Below are positions 24,300 to 37,200 of a stretch of 64,000 nt of DNA, piece after piece (position 1 is the first letter of the stretch; each line of letters starts with the position of its first letter). The stretch comes from Cliona cf. orientalis (lineage: Eukaryota; Porifera; Demospongiae; Clionaida; Clionaidae). Where the stretch lies: the NCBI GenBank assembly GCA_963930775.1, contig OZ005703.1, positions 1 through 64,000 on the forward strand, given 5' to 3'. The notes beneath the pieces are model-generated. The model saw nothing but the letters and a program-made list of their open reading frames with translations. It did not search any database and was not told the DNA's origin. The translations under genes were made by a program, and so were the position numbers.

Positions 24300-25224
24300 T
24301 GGCCACCTTGTATAGGTGTGTGTGTGAAGGAGGTGGAACTGGTTCAAGGTGTGCTGGGAATTACTAGACAACTAACACAGCAGAGTTCTGAGGTGAGGGA
24401 TACCAGATGTGGTGTACTGTGCTCTGCAGTCCAGTTGAATGGATAAGTAGGCAGTGGCTCTCAAGTGCTTAATTCAGTTATACTACAAGTAACAAAGGCT
24501 GTCAGTTTATACAGTGACAGTGACAGAGACAGAGACAGGTGCCATTAGCTAACCAACTGATCTGCAAAGCACAATAGGAGGTGTAGGGAGTGTTTTAGGA
24601 TATGTGTGCACACTGTACTTGTGCTGTATTAATGTTTATCATGTACCTGTGGCAACTTAGGCGAGTTATTGGATGAATTAACTGTAGCTGATCATAGAAT
24701 AGCCTCATCAGGGAGTCATGGACGAACATCCTTGCCTTGATAATTACATGTAATTAATTGGGGTGCAAAAATTAAGTCCTGTCTGGGTGACTTTGGTGTA
24801 GCTCGCTCTCTTCCCAGCAATGATCAGACCAGCCTCCACACTAGCACTGTTGTGGTGTGTGTATACTAGTAAATATCACAGAATAATGCTGTGATTACAA
24901 ACGGTATCTTCTTGCTTAATATTATTTGTGCTGTATCCCAGTGCCCCCCCCCCCCTTCTGTATTGCAACCCTGTAAAATTAATATATGGGAACATGGTCT
25001 CTAGTTCACTTGTATTATAATGATATTATATAGATAGCTCTTGTAATGGTAGAGTATTTGATGTGTACGTCATTATATCTGGCTCATGTACATTTATCAG
25101 ATCTCGTACATTGATGATTGTGACGATGTGGACAAGCTGATCATGATGGGAGCTGAGTGGGTGTGTCATAAGGAGGTGTGGCAGTCGCTATGGCAACTGA
25201 AAGTGGAGCTGTGTGGAGCATAAT
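24300..25224 (+). pseudogene. Second set of decayed IRAK-like kinase pieces
   Basis: Three fragments lie in kinase order. A VCVKEVELVQGVLGITRQLT stretch at about 24319-24380 resembles the beta-3 'V-A-V-K' segment (weak). A segment at about 24757-24870 reads AKIKSCLGDFGVARSLPSND followed by QTSLHTSTVV, i.e. the DFG and activation loop, with extra residues before DFG. Finally ISYIDDCDDVDKLIMMGAEW at about 25101-25160 resembles the C-lobe 'E-D-Y-I-D-x-x-x-x-D' region and ends GA-stop at 25224. Stops and frame breaks separate them. Together with the pieces at 17803-19880 they suggest two decayed copies. Confidence 0.5.
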
Positions 25225-26562
25225 CAACACGAGACCCTCTTCACTGACAGTGAGTTCATGTGCAAATACATGAAGAGTAGCTATGGTAGCTGTAGCTAGT
25301 GTGCTCTGTCAAGTCATGTTTCACTTGACAAACTATTTTGAGCATTAAATTTTATAACTCTTGGTGTACAATCATACTATATTATTACTATTGTGCCTGT
25401 GAATATTAGTAGCGTGCATGTGCAATGTGCTGTTTAGAATTGATTTTATTCACTTGTATTTGATGATGCAGGTGTTGGGTCGACTGGAACAGACTCTCTT
25501 GTAAGTACAGCCACAAACATAGCACCAGCCATGGCCAGTGCATATACATAATATCGATCGTTTATCATTCAGCATGCAATTTCTACAATGTTATTAAATA
25601 TTTTATTGTTAAGTTCAATGTACAATTTCTGTTGACATTTTTTTTTATCCAATTAATAAACATTTTTATTATTGAAGAAATCGTAATGATAACGATGTCA
25701 TAACAAAAGGAGCTATAATAATAGTACATGACCTGGACAGCACTAACATACATCACATGACATTGCACATTGCATGGAGTACATGCATGTACAACATTGT
25801 CATGCATGATAATAATATTATGGCCTGTCCAATAGTACGTGTGTTGACAAGCACAATGGAGGTGGCTCGACCCAGGCCCGGCCTGCTTCATCTGCAATTG
25901 TAAGGGGAAGAGAGACAGAGAGAACTATATAGACTATAAAGATCTAGACAAATAAAAATTAATGGCTACATTAGGACATAATAATAATTATTATATTGTA
26001 TACATGTACCATGCCTACTGAGGTAAAAATTCAATGGATACCCATATTATGAGAAAAGGGACTGTTGGGGATAATTTCTAATAATGGCTAAAATGTGGAA
26101 AAAATGAAGATTTCTCAATTTTCTGTTTCTTAGTCCATTAGAAAATGTAAAGTTTTTGCTTCATAATATATATTGATAATTATGTTTCGATCATGTGAAC
26201 TGTATAGTTACGGGCACAAATATTAGCGCAGATACATGCAAATTAATTAATACAAAAAATGAGTATTTTCTGAAAAACGAATACATGCATAAAAATGGTC
26301 ATAATAATATAGCTCGATCCACTTGTGATCAATATGTTATTATACTCATGCAGCACCATTGGATTCAGCCAGAGGGATTCAGCACATAGGGCTATCAATA
26401 TAATATTATGCCAAAAACTCAATTTAAAAAAATCCCCTTTTCTCATGTATGGTGACATCTAAATAGTATAAGGGACACCACACACATGCACGTGCACATG
26501 TATATATATATGTGTGTGTTCTGTTCGGATGGGCTCTATTTAGAGTATGCAGGGTATCGATC
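25225..26562. other. Intergenic AT-rich stretch
   Basis: No gene recognised between the kinase remnants and POLR2E. It contains the ~430-bp inverted-repeat element listed separately and a TATATATATGTGTGTG microsatellite just upstream of POLR2E (about 26500-26517). Confidence 0.6.
26030..26455. mobile_element. Dispersed inverted-repeat element, copy 1
   Basis: Left end CCATATTATGAGAAAAGGGAC pairs with the right end (complement CCATACATGAGAAAAGGGGAT). The interior shares TTCTCAATTTTCTGTTTCTTAGTCC-like sequence, an AATATATATTGATA block, AAAAATGGTCATAA and a CACCATTGGATTCAGC block with the copies at 46485 and 52540. No coding capacity. It is likely a MITE-like family. Confidence 0.7.
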
Positions 26563-27478
<916 letters not shown>

Positions 27479-27554
27479 TGTCATATTATAATATTAAAAT
27501 CTCGTAAATCAATAAAAAAAATTAATACAATTTTGTGAAATAGATTTAAATTGA

Positions 27555-28217
27555 TTAAAATAACGGACAATTGTCCCTACTGGTCCTGGAGTTGACAACA
27601 AAAATGACAAGGTCAGCAATCCACCACGACACAAAAAGCAGCGAGAGAAGAGAGTTAATGGAGCAACAGACGATGCAAGGTACAGAGGTCGAGTCATCTC
27701 GAGTTGCAGCTACTGCGCAGGAACCAAACTGAAAGAAACAGAGAAGTAGTCCAAGCACTATCTGTGGGATGGCCAATTCAAAACGCTCGATGTAGAAGTT
27801 AGCGGCTCCGAAATTGATGAGGAAGAAGCTGAGTAGAATGGCGACAGTTCTGCTCTTGGTGCCCTTTCTACAGGTCCCCTGCTCTTGCATATACTGGTAG
27901 CAGTCGTTTAACTGGCACGAGTTGTTTCTTAAGACGAAGCAGTCGCCCAGACTTGTTTGATTGCAATAGCAAGTACCATCTTCACACACGCCCACTTCTG
28001 GGTAATCACTACAGTTGAAGTTTGCCGAGTTACAGTCTGGCGATTCGACCGGAGTCTCTTGACCACGCACGCAGCTGGGAACGACAAACAACGCGACGGA
28101 CAGCGTTGCTACAATGGACAGATAGAAGATCGAACCAGTGAGAGATCTCTCCATCAACATTATTAAATTATCGGATATTGGCCAGAAGAAGAGTGCAAAG
28201 TGCAAACGTAAGCTCAC
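27555..28217 (-). CDS. TM2-domain membrane protein
   Basis: Single-exon gene of 220 codons from 28217, or 201 codons from the internal ATG at 28160. The later start places a clean signal peptide (MLMERSLTGSIFYLSIVATL) at the N-terminus and may be the real one. A cysteine-rich extracellular segment with several N-glycosylation sites (for example NCSDYPEVGVCEDGTCYCN) precedes the TM2 domain: a basic KSRT, a first helix VAILLSFFLINFGAANFY, the turn IERFELAI in place of the usual D-R-F-like turn, and a second helix. The C-terminus WWIADLVIFVVNS ... NCPLF is typical of TM2 proteins. The family includes TM2D1-3, linked to Notch signalling and phagocytosis; I cannot assign a specific member. The start lies 18 bp from the divergent DOCK start. 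Confidence 0.8.
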   Translation of the reverse strand: MSLRLHFALFFWPISDNLIMLMERSLTGSIFYLSIVATLSVALFVVPSCVRGQETPVESPDCNSANFNCSDYPEVGVCEDGTCYCNQTSLGDCFVLRNNSCQLNDCYQYMQEQGTCRKGTKSRTVAILLSFFLINFGAANFYIERFELAIPQIVLGLLLCFFQFGSCAVAATRDDSTSVPCIVCCSINSLLSLLFVSWWIADLVIFVVNSRTSRDNCPLF

Positions 28218-28235
28218 GTGAATGATCGTTACAAG
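28218..28235. promoter_or_regulatory. Divergent TM2/DOCK promoter
   Basis: Only 18 bp separate the two start codons if the TM2 gene starts at 28217, or 75 bp if it starts at 28160. The promoters must therefore overlap, and the 5' leaders either overlap or are extremely short. No TATA box is evident. Confidence 0.6.
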
Positions 28236-31200
28236 ATGTCTGAAAAGAAGCGATCCTTTGCCAGCGCTCGAAGCGAGTAAGTACAGAATCTGGTAACTTA
28301 AGGTATTAGATCGTGGGGTGGTGATGCCTAATAACTACTTGCCAGTTCAATTGTATCAACAGTGTCCGGGATTTGCCAGGCCCAACCTCCTGTCTGTGTA
28401 TCTATTAAATATTGCTGTGCCATACATGTGTGTATATGTATTTATATAGGCCATATTAAATAAAGTAATTTTGACTTGCTAAGTTTCTGGGATGGATATC
28501 AGAGTGATATTGTGTGTAGGGCTGGTACTGCTGCTCAGATCCGTAGTCAGGTCTCGGCTGCTTTCTCAGTTGGTGGAAGTTTTCCAGATGGATCGGGTGG
28601 TCCGGGTAGCTCTGCTGTGTCAGCATCGTCGTTCCTTCCCTCGAGCCTTGGCTCCCCCGGCCCGTCTCTCGGCACTGCTCCCTTCAATCCTTCGTCACTT
28701 GTGATGGGCGTGTCTGACACCGGACGATCATTGGTGAGTGACTAGCTCCATGTAGCTAGTGGGTGGGGCCGGTGGATATAACAGTCTCCGCACTGCTATC
28801 GGTCCTACCTATAATACAACAATGTACTGCCTGCAGTTGGAAATTTGCCCCAGGGAATTAATTGCTAATTTCACCATAATTTTATTATTATGTTGTTCTT
28901 GGTGAAAAAGTTTGTCCACAATTTTTCTCCTATAAACTTACAAAATGTATAAGTCCAGTCAGAACCCAGTGATCCACAAGATGTGGTACAATGGTTACTA
29001 GTGTTAGTTGTGTGATGCTACTGATCATCTGTTGTACCACTGATATGATATGTCTACACAGAGTCACTCGGTGAGTGTCACCAGCACTGTTCCAATGGAA
29101 CTCAGTGAACCCATAGACTATGAAGACTTTGTGAAGAAGAACCAAGGTGTGCTGGATGGATTCTCCCAGAAAGATCTGGTGCTCTTCCCTGAAGATGATG
29201 TCACTGTTACAACACTACCTCGCAAGTTCCGCACAGTTGAGATCCCAGTGCCTGGACCAGCAAAGTGAGAGCTAGAGTTAGCCTGTACTAAGATATAGTC
29301 ATCATAATGAGTCTCCCTTTGTCAAGGCGTTGTGACGATCCCTTAGTCAGGGACTGTGTCCGCTCCTTCACTCAAGACTGGACTGTAGTCAATCGAAAGT
29401 GAGACAGTGAGCTAATAACTTGTTCTATCTGATAGCTGCTGTTTCTGCCTGTGCAGGTACGGCAGTTTCCATGGTCAGGACGAGCAGTTCCTCTCTCGAA
29501 GGTTTGCCACCTGTCGACGTACCTCCAGCTACACGGAGCTCCTCCCCAAGCACCAATATGAGGTCGATATGCCAAAGAAAGATGGAATTAGTGTAAGTTG
29601 TTTATGTATAGTAACGATCATGGCTGCTGTACATGCCCCAACTGGTGCAGGATGCTGACAAGAGGCTCTACAGAGCCAGCATGACCTCAAAGTGAGTGCT
29701 GCATAATAAACTTTTTGCCAGAAGCTTGTGCTGTTAGTGTGTGTCTGTGTGTAGCATTGACTACAACCTGGAGGCAGCTGAGTCAGATAATCTGATGCTC
29801 AATCTGCTTGAGCTTCGCGAGGACTCTGCAGTCGACCAGGAGAATGCAGAGCAAAGATCAAGTGGTAGACATCCCTCCCTGTTTGGACTTTACCCCCTCC
29901 TGGACAGGGGAGAGGCCAAGGAAACTCGAAGCCCTGCCCCTCCCCCCTCGGAACACAAGGGACTCCGCCTTCATGTCAAAGTCTCAGAGCTCAAGTGCGT
30001 AGCATGTGGCATATTGTGATGTGTAGCTACTCCTAAGCATCCAATGTTGGTCCTTCAGGTTTGATTTGAACATTGAGCCAATGTTTGCCGTGATGGCACT
30101 CTATGATGCAAAAGAAAAGAAAAAGATATCTGAGACATTTCATCTAGACTGTAATCCTTCTGACATTCAGCACATGCTAGACGATCACTGGGAGGAGAGG
30201 AGCATGGCCAGCCTCTCAAGATCTGCCATCTTCAACATCACTTATCCCAGTAGCGATGTCTACCTCATCATCAAGGTCAGTGTAAGACTAGCAATGCCAT
30301 CAGTCTCGCTCCCCTCCCTCCTATAGATTGAGAAGGTGCTTCAACAAGGTGACATAGGAGACGCTGCTGAGCCTTACCTGAAGGCGAAGGACCTCGACAA
30401 GAAAGCAATGGAGAAGCATAAAATCAATGCTAACTTTTTCTGCCAGCAGTTGGGAAAGTACCGTATGCCATTTGCGTGGACTGCTATAGGAGTGCTGGAC
30501 ATCCTGGCTGGGAACCAGGTGATGGCTACACACATGTTAATGCTACATGTAAATATAGCTTCTGTTTCAAAATTTGATGCCAATACATTTCATAGGGGAC
30601 AGGAGCAGGGGGCGGGGCTGCAACTACTGTTGGTGGCGGAGGGACAAGTGAGAATCGCAAGAGCAGTGTCCATGAGAAGGACAGCACCTTGGAGAAGCGA
30701 GGGGGGACACCAGAGCCCAACAGGAGGAGGGACACTCGCAGTGGAAGCATGTCCTCACAGACGAGCAGATCAACTCTCGAAGACTCTTACTCAGCTGAAA
30801 GAGAAGCTAAGAAGCAAGACAGTGTGGCTGCCCTCACTCAAAACTTCTGCCCAGTCACACTCACTGTCAATGTCTTCTTTAGACAGGTTATAATAATATT
30901 ATAATTATATTCCTTGCGGGGTGATCCCTGATAATCATTGATTTTTTTAGGAGAGTGATAAGCTGAGTGATGATGATCTGTTGCGGTCGTTGGCTGAGAT
31001 GAAAAAGTCGTCTGCTGTGTTCAGCCGTAAGACCAAGAGTGTTCCTGGAAATCTCAAAGTTGACATCTCAGCACCGCACGAAAACATCCCATGCTGTCTG
31101 ACCTCTAACCTTTGGGAGGTGGATCCGTTTCCTGACAACCGAACACGGCGGCCAACTCGTGAGATTGAGGAGTTCCCACCGAGAGAGGTCTACTCACCCT

Positions 31201-34200
31201 ACACCACTTACAAGTCAGTACACATACTCTTCATTTAGCATTAAATGACCACACCCACTGTAAAAACATGCTCTGTGTCTATTAGCATTAAATGACCACA
31301 CCCACTGTGACCACACCCACTGTAGGAACATGCTCTATGTCTATCCACTCTCGCTGGACTTTCGTAGTGGAAAGGGACGTAATATAGGGGTCAAGGTTCA
31401 ATTTCTCTCTGGAGAAGAGAAGGAAGATGTGTGTCCAGCAATTTATGGGAAGTCTTGTTCACCATCGTTCCTGAGAGAGGCCTGGTGCCCCGTTGTATAC
31501 CATAACAGGTGAATTGCTGCATTGCAGTAATCTAATTACTATAATTAAATTTTACAAAATTAGTATGGCATCCACGCACATGTATGGCTTGATTCTCCTA
31601 CTAATACTATACTGTATACAATGTAGGCAACCAGAGTTTTATGAAGAAGTGAAGATAGAGCTTCCAGCCAAACTGACAGACAAGCATCACCTACTTTTTC
31701 AGTTTTATCAAATCAGCTGTCAGAAGCCCCGCCCAGGAGAGCCGCTGATTCAAGACCCCACCTTCCTCGGGTGTACCGTGAGTAGCTGAACCTATGTTAG
31801 AGACAGATAGATAAGCAGAGTTGTTCTACTGCAGTGGATTCCTATGCTGAGAGATGGTAAGATACAGCTAGGTGAGTTTAATCTTTCTGTGGCGGCAGAC
31901 AAGCCTCCTGCGGCCTACAGCCAGCTCTCCTCTGACGTGGCCCTCCCAAACCTCAAATGGATTGATGGACACAAGCCAGTCTTCAGGGTCAATGTATCCA
32001 TGGTCTCCTCCATCCACCCCAAGGTCAGAGGTCATACCCTCACTACACTACCTTACACACACATAAGGATACACCTTCTTATCTTACCCTTACCAATAAA
32101 TATTTGTCAATGTTTTTCTCATCCACTGTACATGTAGGACACTCACCTTCTTGATTTCATGCTTGCCTACTACAAGCATACCTCTCGACTTTCAGACGAG
32201 AAGGAGCTGTCGAAGTGCATTGGAGCTCTGCGAGGTGCTCACCCAGACTCTCTCGTCCAGTTCCTGCACATCACTCTCAGCAACCTGTGCAGTCTGCTAG
32301 TGCGCCAGTCAACCTCAGAGGAGTCATATGACGTCCCTAGCAAATCATTTGAGGCGCTAGCTAGCATCATCCAGCGAGTATCCAGCCTTGACCTACCCAC
32401 AGACAAGCATGGCCGCAACTTAATCCTTGCCTCATATGTGCAGTATGTGTTTGATGCCCCCCAGGGCACCGTGTCCGCCTCATTTGAAGCCAAGACGGCC
32501 ACGCTAACGAAGGGGCGCCCCGGGAGCAGCAGTGGCATTGGAGACGAAGAGTTCTCTTCTGCTACTGCCGCTGCAGCTGCCGCTGCCTTCAAGAAAGGAG
32601 GCTCCGTCAGAGGAACAAAGGGAATCTCTTTTAATGGTTAGTCACAAAAATTAATACATAATTTATACTGATAGAGGGCACAGTGCTCAAGGATTTTATT
32701 GAAGATGACCAGTTTGGATTTTTCATCAACTTTTTTTGTTTTTCAGTTGACATTGATGATATGCCAGAGGTGAGCAGTGGAATTGGTGGAAGGAGGTCTT
32801 CTCATAGTACAGCAAAGAAGGTATCACATGTATCACACACTTCTAGAATCTGTGCTCTACCATACTCCCCCCCCCCCCTCTCTCTCATGCAGCTGTTTCA
32901 TGAAGAGATGGTGCTGCAGTGGATCGTAGTTCATCCTCTCTCCAAACCACTGGTGCTCAAGAATGCATGGTTCTTCTTTGAAGTCCTGGTACGTGTATCA
33001 GACCAAAATTGAATATTAATAGTAATCTCTTTATTGTTGCTCTCTCTCTCTCTTTTTCTCCAGATCAAGTCAATGGCACAGCATTTGAGTAACTTGGGCA
33101 AACTCAATTCTCAACGAGCAGAGAGATTTTCAAGCAAGTTCATGGAAGATCTGGACACACTAGTGGGCTCTGTTGCCATGGAGATATGCAATAAGCATGT
33201 GCAGGTATACATGTACATGTGTACAACATTATTGTGTCTGACATCATTAGAGGTCACATGACCTCTTCCCCATGCAGGAAGGTGACTATGCCAAGCGGCT
33301 CAACACAAGTCTAGCGTTCTTCATTCATGATGCATTTGCTCTCATGGATCGTGGAATTGTTTTTATCCTCATCAAAACTTACCTCAAAAAGGTGAGCAAA
33401 TGGTGTGTCAGCTTGGCTACATGTCCACATGCATATCCTCACAGTTCACACTGTCTGTGAAGGACCTGAATCTGCCAGAGTACAGGTTGGACTTCCTTCG
33501 CATTGTGTGTTCACATGAGCACTATGTGATCCTGAATCTTCCCCTGGGCACTCTGCTGTACCCAATGGGTGCTGGGAGCCAGCAATCATCGCCCTCAGGA
33601 TCAATAAGCTCCACCTTTGAAAATCTTGACATGCCTAATGTTGAAGCTATGGGTGAACTATCACATGAGTTCAGACATTTTCATTATCTCTCTGGACTTG
33701 TTCTTTCTGAGCTTGCCCAGGTCCTCGTCGATGGAAAGTTAGTTCTCTACATAGAGCAGCACCACTCACTCACATACACAGTAATAATGTATTCAAAGTA
33801 CACCTACACATGTTCTCCATTTATGGAATGCAGTTTGGATTGCAATACCCTCTAACATCACACAAACCCTTATTAAGTGACACTTGTGCCCTGAGTGGCT
33901 CCATTCAAATAATTATATTATTGTTATCTGTTAATGTTTTTACAAGTACATGTAGAGGTGCACATTCTGCCCACGCCGGTTGTCATGGAAACCCCCCACC
34001 CTGTAGGTCTCCTAAACTTCGTGAAAAGGCTATTCAAGTTTTGCGTGACCTTTTGGCGAGCCATGACAGTGACTTGCGCTACAACAATGGAGAGGCCCGT
34101 GCTAAGATCGCGTCCATCTACCTCCCTCTTCTCTCTATTGTCATGGACAACTACCAGCTGCTCTACAAGGGAGCTGATGGCTGGGAGGACTGGACAACCA

Positions 34201-37200
34201 CCTTTGAGAGAAACACCTCAGTCAGGCGCTCTGTTGTCATTCGAGGAGACTCTATTGATGGAAGCCTCGAGATAGAACAGGTAACACTTTCAGTTTTCAT
34301 CCAATGACATAAATTCACGCGTGCATATTATAATAATATAGTTGTTATAGCTTTATGATAATAAATTAAATTTGCAGGAGCATTCGAGTGATAATGTGGA
34401 GAACATGCTAGGTCCTGTGAGCACTCGCAACCTTCTCATTTGTTTCTTGTGGGTAGTGAAGAACATTGACCAGGAGCTGGTGTCCAACTGGTGGTACACT
34501 CTCTCCATCACAAGGCTAAACTCACTCCTGAATGTGCTCGACCTCTGTGTCTCATGCTTCGAGTACAGGGTGAGTAGCTACTGCAATACATCCCATGAGG
34601 CTAAAGTAACTCTCACTCATTCTCTTGGGCTACTAGGGCAAGCAGCACCTGACCAATCAGCCGAGCAACGTTGCCACAACCACCAAAGGCAATGATATGA
34701 AGAGTCAGCTCTACAATGCCATTCTTCATGGAGAAGGCTCAGCAAGAGAGAGACTGAGAATGAGAAAACAGCAGGCACAGCCTCAGGCTCAAGGTATAAA
34801 CGTCTCAACAACAAATTAGTTAGTAATGTACAGCACCAACATTACTAACTTTACCGGCATTACCCTTATTGCTGCTGTGGCTTGCAGCACCTCCCAAATT
34901 ACTAACTTTACCAATTTTACCAACATTACCCTTTTTACTGCTGTCGCCTACGGCACTAGCATTACTAACTATACCAACTTTATCAACATTACTATTGTCG
35001 CTGCCATTGCCTACGGCATTAACATTACTAACTTTACCAACATTACCCTTGATGCTGCCGTTGCCTACGGCACCAAAATTACTAATTTTACCAATTTTAC
35101 CAACTTTACCAACATTACCCTTGATGCTGCCATCGCCTACAGCACCAACATTACTAATTTTACCAATTATTTTTACCAACATTACCCTTGATGCTGCCAT
35201 CACCTACAGCACTAAAATTACTAATTTTACCAATTTTACCAACTTTACCTATTTTACCCTTGTTACTGCCATCGCCTACAGCACCAACATTACTAATTTT
35301 ACCAATTATTTTTACCAACTTTACCAACATTACCCTTGATGCTGCCGTCGCCTACAGCACCAATATTACTAATTTTACCAATTTTACCAACTATACCAAT
35401 TTTACCCTTGATGCTGCCGTCACCTACAGCACCAATATTACTAATTTTACCAACTTTACCAATTTTACCCTTGATGCTGCCGTCACCTACGTCACCAAAA
35501 TTACTAATTTTACCAACTTTACCAACATTACCCTTGATGCTGCCCGTTGCCTACAGCACCAAAACTACTAACTTTACTGATTTTACCGATCAGTGCATAC
35601 ATGTACATGAATTGATATGCATATGCATGGATACTTATATGTAGTGCAGTACATGTGCACTAGATCTTATCAACTTTTATCTTCATATTACTATAGTTCT
35701 ACATGTATTATACTGCACATATTATTATGTATTACAACATTCTCGATGGTAGCTGCTGATATTCTTCGCTGGGGTAAGACCTACTGGCAGGCTGCCGCTG
35801 AGCATGCAGACAGGCCAAAGGTCGATGTGGAGGTTGATGCAAAGATTGAAGGTAGCCTTGCGGCGGAGGCTAGCCTCATTGTCCTGGACACCCTCGAGCT
35901 GCTGGTGCAGACTCTCTTTCTCGAGGGACAGGCAATGCTCGGACACACGCTGGAGGTCCTCCTGCACCTCATGGGATCCAATCAAAGCACAGAGCTCATG
36001 AGGAACATCTTCGCAACGCAGCGAGCCATCGTCAGCAAGTTTCCAGAGCTCGTCTTTGAAGAGGAGACAGAGCTGTGTGCTGACCTTTGCTCCCGACTCC
36101 TTCGCCACTGCTCCTCTGGGGTCGCTGAGGTCAGGGCGCTGGCGTGCTCTTCACTGTATCTGCTCATGAGACAGAACTACGAGCTAGGACACGTGAGTAA
36201 AATCTCCCTCGTTAAGTTAATCATGATGCCCTATCCCTGCTCAGACATTTGCCAGGGTCAAAGTGCAAGTGACGGTGGCTCTCTCTTCGATTGTAGCTGG
36301 GACATCGGTAAGAATCGCTGACTAGCAATGACCCTCGTATGCATGCATACTTCACCACAGACATTCAATGAACATCACTTGAGACGCTCTCTGAAGACTC
36401 TGATCACCTATGCTCAGAACGACCAGGAAATGAAGGGAACCAATTTCCCTGACCAGGTATGAGTGATAGTACTTCACAGTGTATGCTGATGGCTACACAC
36501 ATACACACACCTTCAAAGGTGAGAGAGCTGTCTCTCAATCTTCACCGCATTCTCCTCGACACAGTCAAAATGCAAGAGTTTCAAGATGTGAGTGCACTAG
36601 CTCAATCTTTGCGTGTGATCTTTGCGTGTGTGTTGCTGTTTGTGATCTCTTCATTCGTGTACTGGCCCCCAGGATCCCGAGATGCTCATGGATCTCATGT
36701 ATAGAATCTCCAAAGGTTACCAAAACTCGCCAGACCTTCGGCTAACATGGCTTCAACACATGGCTGACAAACACTCAGCTGTAAGGCACTCTCTCTCTCT
36801 CTCTCTCTCTCTGTCACCAGACTCACATGATCATCATCACCCCTAACACACACACACTCACAGCGCAACAACTACACGGAGGCTGCTATGTGTCTGGTTC
36901 ACGCGGCTGCCCTGGTAGCGGAGTACCTCTATATGCTGGAGGGAAGGCCACACCTACCTCTCGGATGTGTAGCCTTCCAGAAACTCTCTCCAAATGTTAT
37001 CGAAGAAAGCGCTGTTTCTGATGATGTCGTTTCTCCAGTGAGCAGACACGTCTAGATCTATAGATAATGCAGCCAATCTCCCAGTCTTGTGTTATCCTTT
37101 CATTCCCATAATGTCATAGGAGGAGGAGGGTATATGTACAAGCAAGAGTTTCTCTGAGCAAGGACTGGTGGAGCTTCTTGAAGATGCTGCTGGCTTCTTC

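Noticed and set aside
35725..36108. 127-codon minus-strand frame in DOCK
   Set aside because: Antisense shadow of a verified DOCK exon ([20 protein letters not shown] segment).
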